Of a stretch of 64,000 nucleotides of DNA, positions 51,150 through 60,347 are shown in pieces. Within the stretch, counting starts at the first letter, position 1. Every line of letters begins with the position of its first letter. The stretch comes from Picosynechococcus sp. PCC 7002 (GTDB taxonomy: Bacteria > Cyanobacteriota > Cyanobacteriia > Cyanobacteriales > MRBY01). The position numbers and the translations under genes are program-made. The notes below the pieces were generated by a model. That model was given only the letters and a program-made list of their open reading frames with translations, ran no database searches and was not told the DNA's origin. Location of the stretch: contig NZ_CAWLFA010000001.1 in the NCBI RefSeq assembly GCF_963860125.1, forward strand, positions 2,046,001 to 2,110,000, read 5' to 3'.

Positions 51150-52541
51150 TTAACGGCCACCGACGACAACATTTTTAATGCGCAAGTGCGGGCCGCCAAC
51201 GCTGACAGGTAAACCTCCTTGGCCACCTTTACCACAGCCGCCGTTGGTATAGAGGGTGTCGTTACCGATCGCCTCAATGTCCTTTAAGGTTTGGAAGACG
51301 TTCCCAGAGAGGGTGACATCACTGACAGGTTCGGCGATTTTGCCATCACGGATCATGTAGCCTTCCGCCGCCGCAAAGGTAAACATTTCCCCATTAGTTT
51401 GACCACCGATCATCCGCACTGCATAGACTCCTTCTTGGATATCTTGGATCATTTCTGCAAAGGGCGTATCACCGGGTTCGATGGCCGTATTCGTCATGCG
51501 CACCAGGGGCGGATAACCAGCTTGAATGGCGCGGGCATTCCCTGTGGGCGCTTCGCTCATTTTCCCTGCGGTTTCGCGGGAGTGGAGTCGCTGGGTGAGC
51601 ACACCGTCTTTGATTAAATATTTGCGTTGGCCGGGTACCCCTTCGTCATCGTATTTCATCGTGCCGGGCAGATCAGGGAGGGTGGCATCATCGATCACAT
51701 TTAGTTGGGAAATGCCGAGGGGTTTGCCGATGGTCAGGAGTTCCTGCATCCGGGGATTTTCGTAGACAAAATCGGCTTCGGATAGGTGGCCAAAGGCTTC
51801 GTGGATAAAGACCCCTGCGAGGTAAGGATCCAGAACAACGGTATATTGTCCGCCTTTGACGGGCTTGGCTTCTAGTTGACGGATCGCTCGTTCTGCTGCG
51901 CCTTTAACACGCTCTTCGATTCCAATGAGCGCATCGAAATCACAGCGGGAATTAATCGATTCAAAGCCCTGGCGCACGACACCATTTTCTCCCCTGGCGA
52001 TCGCCCCAAATCTACCGTTGACATCGAGGCGTTCTTGGATGATGCAACTGCCATTGGAATTGACGAAGTAGGTGGTGACGAAACTATCGCTAATGCTGGC
52101 CATCGTTGTTTGAATCCGGGGGTCATAATCCAGCAAAATTTGGTTGTATTTCGCCAACAAATCTCGTTTTTCCTTGAGGGAAATAGTGCGGGGGTCGGTT
52201 TTAATCTCTACTGGTACATAGTCCTCGATGGCCCCACTGGGAGCCAGTTGGGTAGATTCTTTGCCCACAAGTTTCGCCTGGGAAACCGCTTCGGCAACGC
52301 GATCGCCTAATTCGGCGAGGCCATTGAACGTGACAAAACTCCAACCCCCCTGGTGACAGGCCCGAATCCCGCCGGCGAGGGCAAAACTACGGTTACTGCC
52401 GTCGAACTGCGCCCCCCGGAAGGCCAGACTGGTAGATTCACTCTGCTGCACCCGAATTTCTAGGTAGTCCACAGCCCCTTGATGGGTGGCGATCGCCCCC
52501 TTGAGGGCATCGGTAATTTGTTGCATGGTGAGGGTCGTCAT
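51150..52541 (-). CDS. tldD: TldD/PmbA-family metallopeptidase (TldD)
   Basis: The 463-residue protein has the TldD metal motif HEAFGHLSEADF (HExxxH, residues 247-252), then EGVPGQRKYLIKDGVL, and the C-terminal NGGCGKGGQGGLPVSVGGPHLRI. TldD with TldE/PmbA forms a heterodimer that unfolds and cuts small peptides, maturing microcin B17 and degrading CcdA. The PmbA partner is not adjacent. ATG 52541 is 6 bp from the next gene's stop on the same strand. Confidence 0.9.
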   Translation of the reverse strand: MTTLTMQQITDALKGAIATHQGAVDYLEIRVQQSESTSLAFRGAQFDGSNRSFALAGGIRACHQGGWSFVTFNGLAELGDRVAEAVSQAKLVGKESTQLAPSGAIEDYVPVEIKTDPRTISLKEKRDLLAKYNQILLDYDPRIQTTMASISDSFVTTYFVNSNGSCIIQERLDVNGRFGAIARGENGVVRQGFESINSRCDFDALIGIEERVKGAAERAIRQLEAKPVKGGQYTVVLDPYLAGVFIHEAFGHLSEADFVYENPRMQELLTIGKPLGISQLNVIDDATLPDLPGTMKYDDEGVPGQRKYLIKDGVLTQRLHSRETAGKMSEAPTGNARAIQAGYPPLVRMTNTAIEPGDTPFAEMIQDIQEGVYAVRMIGGQTNGEMFTFAAAEGYMIRDGKIAEPVSDVTLSGNVFQTLKDIEAIGNDTLYTNGGCGKGGQGGLPVSVGGPHLRIKNVVVGGR

Positions 52542-52547
52542 CGATCT

Positions 52548-54341
52548 TTACTCCTTAATTTCAGCCGCAATCGTTAAATCTTCTAGGTTCCAGAGGGGGC
52601 CACCCAGGGCCGAATGTTGTACCCCTTCAATTTTGTCACGCACCGCTGCGAGGGAATAATTGTTCACTAAATGGATAAACGGTAGATATTCCGCTGCAAG
52701 TTCTTGGGTTTTAGCATAAATCTCCTTGCGTTTGTCGAGATCCAGCTCCTGGGCCCCTTGGATGTAGAGATCCGCAATTTCCTGTTCCCAGTCATTGATC
52801 AGCCGATCCGTCAGGGGGGTAGTGCCTGGCCGCGCCGCTTGGTTAAACATATGCAAATTCCCCTCTGGGAACCACACATTCGCGCCCCCATTGGGTTCAT
52901 TCCCTCCTGTCAAGCCCAACAAGAAACAATCCCAATCGAGGGAGTTGCTCAACTTATCGACGAGGATATTAAAACCAATCGGGCTGTAATCCACCTGCAT
53001 TCCCAGGGCTTCGAGATCCTGCTCAATTTGAGTCGCCATTGCTTCGCGAATTTTGTTGCCCGCATTGGTAATCAAGGAAAAACGCACGGGATTATTGTCG
53101 GCATCGATTAATTGTCCCTGGGCGTTGTAGGAAAAGCCCGCTTCTTCGAGGAGCGCCTTGGCCCTGTCTGGGTCATAATCGTAGGTTTTTATTTGATCAT
53201 TATAGAAAGGAGATTGCACCGAAATCGGCGAATGTTGCACTTCCCCCAAACCCCGGTAAATATTGTTCACCATGCGCTGTCGATCAATGCCATAAGCCAC
53301 AGCCTGACGAAACTTCAGATTGTTGAACCATTTCGACTTGATGGGATCGACGAGGGGTTTGCCGTCCCGCTTCCCGGTATTGAGATTAAAGGAAATAAAA
53401 CTGGTGCCGTAGGCTTCCCCGCCGTTGTAGATGGTAAATTTACCCCGGTCTTCTTCCCGTTTCAGGAGCGAAAAATAATCTGGGCTGACCCCCGTGACAT
53501 CTAAATCGCCAGACCGAAATTGCAGCAAAGTGGTGTCAGTGTTGGGGACGATTTGCCAAACGATTTGATCCACGTAGGGCTTGGGGGTTTGCCAGTAGTA
53601 GGGGTTGGGCTGGAAGATTAAGCGCTGACCCACGGCATAGTTAATTAACTGGTAGGGGCCACTGGAAACTAAATCTTGTGGTGGCGTGCTGACGCCCCAG
53701 GTACCCAAAAAGAGGGGATTGCCTTCGCTGTCGGTCTGCTCAACGCTTTCGCGGAGGACGTGTTCTGGCAGAATTTCCAGGGCCGTATTGTTGAGGAAAG
53801 GCGCAAAGGGCTCGGTGATGGTGAATTTCACCTGGCGATCGCCTACTTTTTCCACGGTCGGCAAAGTTCCGGCAACGCCCACCCGGAGGCCATCACGGGA
53901 ATTGGTGGGGATTTTTTCGTTGAGATAAATCTGGTTGTAGCTAAAGACCACATCATCAACGGTGAGCGGTTCCCCGTCAGACCATTGCAGGTTGTCCCGC
54001 AGGGTAAAGGTCAAGCTGAGTTGGTCTTCAGAAAATTCCCAGGATTCGGCAAGCCGTGGCTCCGTTTCCCCCGTGACGGGGTTTTCTGAAACTAAGCCTT
54101 CATAGGTAAGGCCAAAAATACTGGGGGACTCTGCCGAGAGGGCCGGGTTAAAGGTTTTCGGGTCGCTGAGGACGCTGATCACAATTTGGTTGTCCCCTGC
54201 CCCGGTGGCGTTACTGGCTTGGGGATTACAGGCGGTGAGGACAGAGGGCAAAGTCAAGGAAAAGGCGATCGCCGCCACAAATGCCCAAAACCGCTGTAAC
54301 CGAAATAATTTAGAAAGTTTCAAGAATTTATTCTTCTTCAT
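52548..54341 (-). CDS. Peptide/oligopeptide ABC transporter substrate-binding lipoprotein
   Basis: The protein has about 597 residues from ATG 54341. It has a basic start (MKKNKFLKLSKLFRLQRF), a hydrophobic helix and a lipobox LTAC near residue 37, so it is anchored to the plasma membrane. The rest is a family 5 binding protein: TFNPALSAESPSIFGLTYEGL, LSLTFTLRDNLQWSDGEPLTVDDVVFSYN and FRQAVAYGIDRQRMVNNIYRGLG. It binds peptides or similar solutes for an ABC importer whose permeases are not adjacent. Its start overlaps the end of the upstream gene by 14 bp. An ATG 15 bp upstream is an alternative. Confidence 0.9.
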   Translation of the reverse strand: MKKNKFLKLSKLFRLQRFWAFVAAIAFSLTLPSVLTACNPQASNATGAGDNQIVISVLSDPKTFNPALSAESPSIFGLTYEGLVSENPVTGETEPRLAESWEFSEDQLSLTFTLRDNLQWSDGEPLTVDDVVFSYNQIYLNEKIPTNSRDGLRVGVAGTLPTVEKVGDRQVKFTITEPFAPFLNNTALEILPEHVLRESVEQTDSEGNPLFLGTWGVSTPPQDLVSSGPYQLINYAVGQRLIFQPNPYYWQTPKPYVDQIVWQIVPNTDTTLLQFRSGDLDVTGVSPDYFSLLKREEDRGKFTIYNGGEAYGTSFISFNLNTGKRDGKPLVDPIKSKWFNNLKFRQAVAYGIDRQRMVNNIYRGLGEVQHSPISVQSPFYNDQIKTYDYDPDRAKALLEEAGFSYNAQGQLIDADNNPVRFSLITNAGNKIREAMATQIEQDLEALGMQVDYSPIGFNILVDKLSNSLDWDCFLLGLTGGNEPNGGANVWFPEGNLHMFNQAARPGTTPLTDRLINDWEQEIADLYIQGAQELDLDKRKEIYAKTQELAAEYLPFIHLVNNYSLAAVRDKIEGVQHSALGGPLWNLEDLTIAAEIKE

Positions 54342-54723
54342 TGCGCTGCGCCCCATCTAAACGCCCTAGTTCATACACCCCACAGCCAGCACAGGCCATC
54401 ACCCCCAAACTGATTGCCCAACTGTGACCGAGGCTCCACTCCACCCCAAAATTACACCCTGCGCCAAATAATAAAAAAGGCACAATGCTCAAGAGCGAGG
54501 CCGAAAAAGCACTCTTGGATTCACGAATTTCTTTGTCCTTCTCAAATTCTTCTTCGGAAAAATAGAGCGATCGCTCGGCCCAATTCATCCAGCGTTCCAG
54601 ACCATTCAAGATCCCTTCCCGCAACGGAGCAATGCCAATGTAGAGGGCAAAGGCCCAGAGGCAAGCGCCGGCGATCGTGCTGGCTTCGATGGGAATAATA
54701 AAGGGAAAAAATTCACGCAACAT
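54328..54723 (-). CDS. Small membrane protein of unknown function
   Basis: The protein has about 131 residues from ATG 54723 (a longer frame to 54810 exists). Hydrophobic helices lie near residues 10-30 (IEASTIAGACLWAFALYIGIA), 75-92 and 100-118, with a charged linker SEEEFEKDKEIRESKSAF between. Cyanobacterial conserved hypothetical by look; no motif recognised. It overlaps the peptide-binding lipoprotein start, so translation may be coupled, but a role with it is not established. Confidence 0.6.
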   Translation of the reverse strand: MLREFFPFIIPIEASTIAGACLWAFALYIGIAPLREGILNGLERWMNWAERSLYFSEEEFEKDKEIRESKSAFSASLLSIVPFLLFGAGCNFGVEWSLGHSWAISLGVMACAGCGVYELGRLDGAQRNEEE

Positions 54724-54829
54724 GGGGAGAGTAAGGGCGACAACTGTGTTTAAAGATTGTATCGATTGTGGTGGCCTTCGGCATCCTCCCCCCATCATCT
54801 GTTGCGGCAATGGCGATCGCCTTAGGGAG

Positions 54830-56086
54830 TTAAACCATCTCCAAAGGGGGAATTTCCGAGCGCTGCATCGTCGCCTCTAACTGCACCTCTGCCATATCCG
54901 CTTCCACCGCTGCCATCAGTTGCTCCCGGAGGTCAGGCATTACAGCCAAGGCCCTTGTCCAGTCTGGAATGCGGTACACAGCCGGCTCGTGCATATATTT
55001 ATCAAAGGCTAAAGGAATGATCTGTTCAAAGCTTTCGACGGTCATTTCCTCCCGGTGGCGATCGTAGGGAATACCGTTACAGGTCGCATCGACAAAATAT
55101 TGACGGATCATATCCTGGGCGACGCGGCGGAATTTCACCTGGAGCGCGATTTGGTGCCCTTCAGAGAAAACAATTGACTCCGTTTCTGTCAAGGTACGCA
55201 GGATCGAAGACAAAATTTCGGTACACATTTTCTGTAGCCCTTCTTGGGGATTGTTGCCCACGGCTTTGTGTTTGTGGTCAAAGAACCCCAGATCCACCTG
55301 GGCCACCCGTTTCGGCGCTACGTTGCGATAAACCTCTGCCAATAGCCCCACCTCAATACCCCAGTCACAGGGAACGCGCAAATTTAAGGCCAGATCTGCG
55401 GTCATGGCAAATTCGCCGGCGAGGGGATAACGGTAGGATTTGAGGTAGTGGAGGTAGGCATTGCGCCCCAGGACGTCTTCAAGGGTTGCCAACAGAGGCG
55501 CAACGAAGAGACGCACAACCCGGCCATTCATCGCTCGGGTTTCGAGGCCGAGACGGGTGTAATAGGCTTTGTTGTAGGCAATACCGAATTCTGGCTCCAC
55601 GATAGGATAGAACAGCTTGGCCACCAGGGAACGGTCAAAGGTGACAATGTCGGCATCATGGAGGGCGATCGCCCGGGCATCTAGGGACGCCAGACCAAGG
55701 CCCAGCCACACCGCCCAGCCCTTGCCCATGTAGTCAAGGAGATTGAGATTTTGCTGGGCGAGCTTTTCTAAAATGCCGCGAATCCGGGCTCCATTCGTCC
55801 AAATGACGTTGACCTTTTGGGGCAATTCACGAAAAAACGTCACGGCATGGTGATACTGTTCGACGGTTTCGGCATGGAGACAAACATTGATGGTTTGGAT
55901 GTAGGCACAGCCTTTTAAATGCTCTTTGATCCGAGTGAGGGCAGGCCGTTGAAGTTCTTCATAAAGTGAGGGAATGAGTAACGCCATGGGGCAAATTTCA
56001 CGAAGATTCATCAGGCGTTTTTCGAGGTAGTCCAGATCGGCATCAAGATCATGGATGGTGGTGATGAATTCTTGGCAAAAGTCCAT
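54830..56086 (-). CDS. gpgS: Glucosyl-3-phosphoglycerate synthase (GpgS, GT81)
   Basis: The 418-residue GT-A glycosyltransferase has a metal/nucleotide motif in ARAIALHDADIVTFDRSL and the acceptor region PLAGEFAMTADLALNLRVPCDWGIEVGLLAEVYRN, characteristic of GpgS/MpgS-type GT81 enzymes. It transfers glucose from NDP-glucose to 3-phosphoglycerate, the first step of glucosylglycerate, a compatible solute made by marine cyanobacteria under salt with nitrogen shortage. The phosphatase gpgP and a GH13_18 phosphorylase lie divergently upstream, which supports the call. Confidence 0.88.
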   Translation of the reverse strand: MDFCQEFITTIHDLDADLDYLEKRLMNLREICPMALLIPSLYEELQRPALTRIKEHLKGCAYIQTINVCLHAETVEQYHHAVTFFRELPQKVNVIWTNGARIRGILEKLAQQNLNLLDYMGKGWAVWLGLGLASLDARAIALHDADIVTFDRSLVAKLFYPIVEPEFGIAYNKAYYTRLGLETRAMNGRVVRLFVAPLLATLEDVLGRNAYLHYLKSYRYPLAGEFAMTADLALNLRVPCDWGIEVGLLAEVYRNVAPKRVAQVDLGFFDHKHKAVGNNPQEGLQKMCTEILSSILRTLTETESIVFSEGHQIALQVKFRRVAQDMIRQYFVDATCNGIPYDRHREEMTVESFEQIIPLAFDKYMHEPAVYRIPDWTRALAVMPDLREQLMAAVEADMAEVQLEATMQRSEIPPLEMV

Positions 56087-56400
56087 TGCTAGTCACCTAA
56101 ATAAAAAGAAAATCTTAAAATTTGCCTTTAAAGTAACCCAATTTTTGGGGGTTGGCCGTATCTAAAGCGACGTAAAAATCACTACAATGTCATCCGCATT
56201 TGTTGATAGGCTGAGATTTAACTTGAATAAAGGATGAGTCAGCCGTTTTTTCGCCCCCAAGAAAATACTAAAAAAACAGATCAAGCGAGTTTTTAAAAAT
56301 GATGTCTGTTGATCCTGTAATCACGAGACTCTGGGGTTTAAAAAAGCGACGTGGGCTTGTCCCCGATGAGTGAAATTAGCGTGTTTTTCCTGTTACTCCT
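56087..56400. other. Divergent promoter region of gpgS and the phosphorylase operon
   Basis: About 314 bp, AT-rich. GATCAA (56279-56284) and TTGATC (56309-56314) form a loose inverted repeat. A 21-codon open frame near 56234 has no ribosome spacing. No terminator or riboswitch seen; both salt-related promoters should lie here. Confidence 0.45.
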
Positions 56401-58155
56401 ATGACCATTCCCCAGATTGCAGGTCTTGGCGATCGCCTTGATGAATTTTTTGCGACCCTATATCCTGATCATCCGCCTGCAGCATTAGTTGCGCGTTTGG
56501 AGCAGGTACTTGCGCCCCATGTGACGGCGACGAAAAATGAAGAGTTATGGGATCAAAGCACGGCCCTGATGATTACCTACGGGGATAGCCTGTACCAACC
56601 CAATACTGACAATGGCCCCAACCCCCTCCAGGTACTTTTGACTTTTCTGCGGGAACGGCTCCAGGGAGTGATTAGCGGTGTGCATATTCTGCCGTTTTTT
56701 CCCTACAGTTCCGATGATGGCTTTGCGGTAATTGATTACCGCCAGGTCAATCCGCAGTTGGGCAGTTGGCAAGATATCGAGGCGATCGCCAAAGAATTTG
56801 AAGTGATGGCCGATCTGGTGATCAACCATGTCTCAAGTGAATCAGACTGGTTTCGGCAATTCCTCGCCCAGGAAAAACCCGGTTGTGACTACTTCATTGA
56901 GGTGCCCCCAGATACCGATACCCAGTTAGTGGTGCGCCCCCGCAGTAGCCCGCTCCTGAGTCAATTTGCCACGACAAAAGGCGATCGCCACGTGTGGACC
57001 ACCTTTAGCCGCGATCAAGTAGATGTCAACTTTGCTAACCCCGACGTCCTCTTTGAATTTATCGATATCCTCTTGGGTTACTGTCAGCACGGCATCCGCT
57101 TTATTCGCCTTGATGCGGTGGGCTTTCTCTGGAAAAAATTACAAACCGCCTGCATTCACCTGCGGGAAACCCATCTGGTGATCCAATTGATCCGGGAAAT
57201 CCTTGCTGTCACCTACCCACGCACCGTGGTGATTACCGAAACCAACGTCCCCAACCGGGAAAACCTCAGCTATTTCGGCAAGGGCAACGAGGCCCACATG
57301 ATCTACAATTTCAGCCTGCCGCCCCTACTCCTCAATGCGCTGATTCGGGGCGAAGCCCGGCACCTCAAAACCTGGATGAAAAGTATGCCCCCGGCCCAGG
57401 ATGGTTGCGCCTACTTTAATTTCACCGCCTCCCACGATGGCATTGGCCTCCGCCCCGCCGAAGGTCTGCTAGAAGGCAAAGAATTCGATCAATTGATCCA
57501 AACCATGGCCGATTTTGGGGCCAGAATTAGCTACCGTAGTTTGCCCAATGGCACCGAAAAACCCTATGAACTGAATATTTCTTTGTTCGATGCCCTCAAA
57601 GGCACAGTTACAGGCCCCGATCCTTGGCAACGGCAACGATTCCTCTGTTCCCAGGCGATCATGATGTCCTTAGAGGGAGTGCCCGCTTTCTATATCCATA
57701 GTTTTTTGGCGACCCCCAATGATGACGCCAAGGTGGCGATGACAAACCATAACCGCAGCATTAACCGTCACCAATGGGACGATGACCGACTCCAGCAAAA
57801 GCTCGCTGACCCTGATTCTGACCAAGCCTGGGTGTTGCAAGAACTGACAAAACTCATCCGGATCCGTCGCCAGCAACCGGCATTTCATCCCAACGCGACC
57901 CAATACACCCTTGATTTCCAGAGTCCGGCAGTCTTTGGGTTTTGGCGTCAGAGCCGCGATCGCCGCCAGAGTATTTTCTGCTTGTTTAACCTAGGCGATC
58001 GCCCGACAACCATCCCGGTGGCCAGCTTAAACCTGATTTGCACCGATGACTGGCAGGATTTATTAGATGAAGTTGTGTTAGAAGAAGGCACAACGGACAT
58101 TTCCCTAGCCCCCTATCAAACTGCGTGGATTACCAATGTTCCTCTGCTTTACTGA
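56401..58155 (+). CDS. GH13_18 sugar phosphorylase, probably glucosylglycerate phosphorylase
   Basis: The 584-residue sucrose-phosphorylase-like (GH13 subfamily 18) enzyme has the nucleophile D238 in FIRLDAVGFLWK, acid/base E280 in VVITETNVPNRENLSYFG, and the third carboxylate in TASHDGIGLRPAEG. Sucrose phosphorylase and glucosylglycerate phosphorylase belong here; enzymes in this group cleave an alpha-glucoside with phosphate to glucose-1-phosphate. Co-location with gpgS and gpgP argues for glucosylglycerate as substrate rather than sucrose; this is inference. The downstream gpgP start lies inside its last codons (20-bp overlap). Confidence 0.82.
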   Translation: MTIPQIAGLGDRLDEFFATLYPDHPPAALVARLEQVLAPHVTATKNEELWDQSTALMITYGDSLYQPNTDNGPNPLQVLLTFLRERLQGVISGVHILPFFPYSSDDGFAVIDYRQVNPQLGSWQDIEAIAKEFEVMADLVINHVSSESDWFRQFLAQEKPGCDYFIEVPPDTDTQLVVRPRSSPLLSQFATTKGDRHVWTTFSRDQVDVNFANPDVLFEFIDILLGYCQHGIRFIRLDAVGFLWKKLQTACIHLRETHLVIQLIREILAVTYPRTVVITETNVPNRENLSYFGKGNEAHMIYNFSLPPLLLNALIRGEARHLKTWMKSMPPAQDGCAYFNFTASHDGIGLRPAEGLLEGKEFDQLIQTMADFGARISYRSLPNGTEKPYELNISLFDALKGTVTGPDPWQRQRFLCSQAIMMSLEGVPAFYIHSFLATPNDDAKVAMTNHNRSINRHQWDDDRLQQKLADPDSDQAWVLQELTKLIRIRRQQPAFHPNATQYTLDFQSPAVFGFWRQSRDRRQSIFCLFNLGDRPTTIPVASLNLICTDDWQDLLDEVVLEEGTTDISLAPYQTAWITNVPLLY

Positions 58156-58975
58156 CCTCGACGGCACCCTCCTCAACCATGATGACTATCGCTACGATGC
58201 CGCAATCCCGACGATCCAGACCTTAAAAAAATTAGGAATTCCGGTTATTCCCACCACCAGCAAAACAAAAGCTGAAGTGCTGGAACTGCGGGAAGCCCTT
58301 GGGTTAAAGGATCCGTTCATTGTGGAGAATGGCAGCGGCATTTTCCTAGAATCTGACGATCCACGCTTTGATTTTTCGGCATTGGATCTGGAGATGACAA
58401 CCGAGGCCACCCTAACCACTATTACCCTCGGCATTTCCTATGCCCAAGCGCGACAATCCCTCCAGAATTTGGCCCAACAGATCGGGGAACCGTTAACAGG
58501 GTTTGGGGATTTAAGTCTGGCAGCCTTGCAGGATCTTACGCAATTGCCCTTGGCGGCGTTAAAACAGGCGGGCGATCGCCAATTTAGTGAACCGTTTTTG
58601 CGACCCCAGACGGATTTAGCACAGTTGGAATTTTTAGCGACAAAAGCTGGCCTACAAATCCTGGTGGGCAATCGTTTCTGTCATCTCCTAGGTGCAGGTG
58701 CTGGCAAAGGACGGGCTGTGCAACTCCTCCAGCAGGCGTGGCAACAAGCTCATCCCGATCAAGCACCGATCAAAACCCTCGGCCTGGGGGATAGTCCCAA
58801 TGATTTGTCTTTACTAGAAGCTGTGGATGTGGCGATCGCCGTGCCGGGGCCTCAAGGGGTTAATCCCAAACTCGTGTCCCAGATTGAAACAAAAGGCTGG
58901 CTCGTCGCTCCAGAACCCGGTGCAAAAGGATGGGCCAGGGCCGTAACCGCTCAACTTGAGATTTCGTTTGACTAG
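58136..58975 (+). CDS. gpgP: Glucosyl-3-phosphoglycerate phosphatase, HAD (MpgP/GpgP-type)
   Basis: The 279-residue HAD phosphatase has the nucleophile motif FTDLDGTLLNH (D7, D9), motif II TTSKTKAEV and motif IV TLGLGDSPNDLSLLEAVD. The MpgP-type cap follows ENGSGIFL. It removes phosphate from glucosyl-3-phosphoglycerate to give glucosylglycerate. The start ATG 58136 overlaps the upstream phosphorylase by 20 bp, so the two are translationally linked. gpgS is divergent next door. Confidence 0.86.
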   Translation: MFLCFTDLDGTLLNHDDYRYDAAIPTIQTLKKLGIPVIPTTSKTKAEVLELREALGLKDPFIVENGSGIFLESDDPRFDFSALDLEMTTEATLTTITLGISYAQARQSLQNLAQQIGEPLTGFGDLSLAALQDLTQLPLAALKQAGDRQFSEPFLRPQTDLAQLEFLATKAGLQILVGNRFCHLLGAGAGKGRAVQLLQQAWQQAHPDQAPIKTLGLGDSPNDLSLLEAVDVAIAVPGPQGVNPKLVSQIETKGWLVAPEPGAKGWARAVTAQLEISFD

Positions 58976-59082
58976 CGCGACTTGGATTCTTCAACAATTC
59001 AGCAAAAAATCATCATTTTTTCTGATTAGGCGATCGCCAACCATTTGTTAGGCTATTCCCGGACATCGCCCAAGCACCGCCT

Positions 59083-60195
59083 ATGTTTTTCTTTTTGAAG
59101 CAACTGACCAGTTGGGACCGCTGGAATCAATTCCTGGTGAGTCTCTCAATTTTGGCCTTTTTACCCCTCCAGTTTCCCCAGGTGATCAGCAATGCCGCCG
59201 TCATTGGTACGGGAAATCCAGCGGCGATCGCCACCCTGGGGGTGATTCCCGTGGGCGGTTATGCGGCCGGGATTTTAGGTAATTTGTTGTTGATGAATTT
59301 CCTTGCCGGGCAACGGGAATTTTGGGGCACCACCGTCCAAGCGGCAGGGATTGTCACCGCCGACATTGTGATCTTTCAACTGTTTCAGGTGGGTTTCATT
59401 CCGGGGTGGTTATTTTGGCCAGCGACCCTATTTTTGGTGGTGGGGATGGTGCTGAACTACGGCCATTTTTTCATTTGCGATCGCCCCGGTTGGCAGGATC
59501 AATTTTGGCCCCAATGGCGACGTATCTTACAGTGGCTCGGCATTGCCCTGCTCCCCGCATTGGTTGTGCTCCAACTCCACGATGCTTTTTTGCCGAATTT
59601 CCCAGAATGGCCAGGGGGCCTTGGGGCGGCGTTTCTCTTGAGTGGCTTGATGGTGCAACTGATCCAGCGACAAACCGTAAGCTTACCCAATTTTTTTCAA
59701 TACCAAAACCGTTGGCGACGGGGGGTAATGGCCCAGAGCACTTGGTTGAAAAGCTGGCTGCGGCGGGGCTGGCGCGGTTTAGCGGGCTGGACGGCAAACC
59801 TCCTGTTTATGTTTAACTCCCTGGCCCAGTTTGTGAACTGCTTAATTTATCCCGATGATCTGGCGGCTCTCTCCCTCACAACCCAAGTGCTGTTTGTGGT
59901 GGGGAATTTATTAATGTTGTCCCGTTCCGGCACCCTCCTCATTGCCGGGAAAGACCGGATTTGGTGTGCCAGCACCCTCTGGGATCTGTTGATGCGGGTG
60001 GGGATTTTTGCCTGCTTACTCCAGGCTGGCCTCCTCAATTTGCCTCTATTTTGCGTATTCTGTGGGGCGATCGCCTTCTATTTAAGCTTCATTTTTTTGA
60101 TGACCAAGCGAGTTTACCCAAGCTCTTCCCTGGCAGATACCGCCATTTTTCTCCTATTCGGTCGGTCTCCCCAGTGGCAACCCATTGAAAGTTAA
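59083..60195 (+). CDS. Multi-spanning membrane protein of unknown function
   Basis: The 370-residue hydrophobic protein has about nine or ten helices in two halves: FLVSLSILAFLPLQFPQVISNAAV to LLLMNF, then QWLGIALLPALVVLQL to the end. Arginine/tryptophan-rich loops (QYQNRWRRGVMAQSTWLKSWLRRGWRG) face the cytosol. No catalytic or transport motif was recognised. It stands 107 bp after gpgP on the same strand with a HIP1 site between, so operon membership is unclear. Function not assigned. Confidence 0.65.
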   Translation: MFFFLKQLTSWDRWNQFLVSLSILAFLPLQFPQVISNAAVIGTGNPAAIATLGVIPVGGYAAGILGNLLLMNFLAGQREFWGTTVQAAGIVTADIVIFQLFQVGFIPGWLFWPATLFLVVGMVLNYGHFFICDRPGWQDQFWPQWRRILQWLGIALLPALVVLQLHDAFLPNFPEWPGGLGAAFLLSGLMVQLIQRQTVSLPNFFQYQNRWRRGVMAQSTWLKSWLRRGWRGLAGWTANLLFMFNSLAQFVNCLIYPDDLAALSLTTQVLFVVGNLLMLSRSGTLLIAGKDRIWCASTLWDLLMRVGIFACLLQAGLLNLPLFCVFCGAIAFYLSFIFLMTKRVYPSSSLADTAIFLLFGRSPQWQPIES

Positions 60196-60347
60196 GCCAT
60201 TGAGATGAAGTGTGGACGATCGCCCAGCGATTAAAATAACCCATGTCCTAATCGTTCTCAGCCGAAGCCCCTGGTAAAGATCCAGCAAGACCCGGAAGTG
60301 GGGTAAACTTTTAACCCAGTAAACCCAGACAATACAGGGAGACAATC

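Noticed and set aside
52704..54089. Chain of plus-strand open frames opposite the peptide-binding lipoprotein gene
   Set aside because: Antisense shadow of a clear family 5 binding protein in a GC-biased codon frame.
56234..56299. 21-codon open frame in the gpgS/phosphorylase divergent region
   Set aside because: AAGG touches the ATG, leaving no spacing; no known leader peptide.
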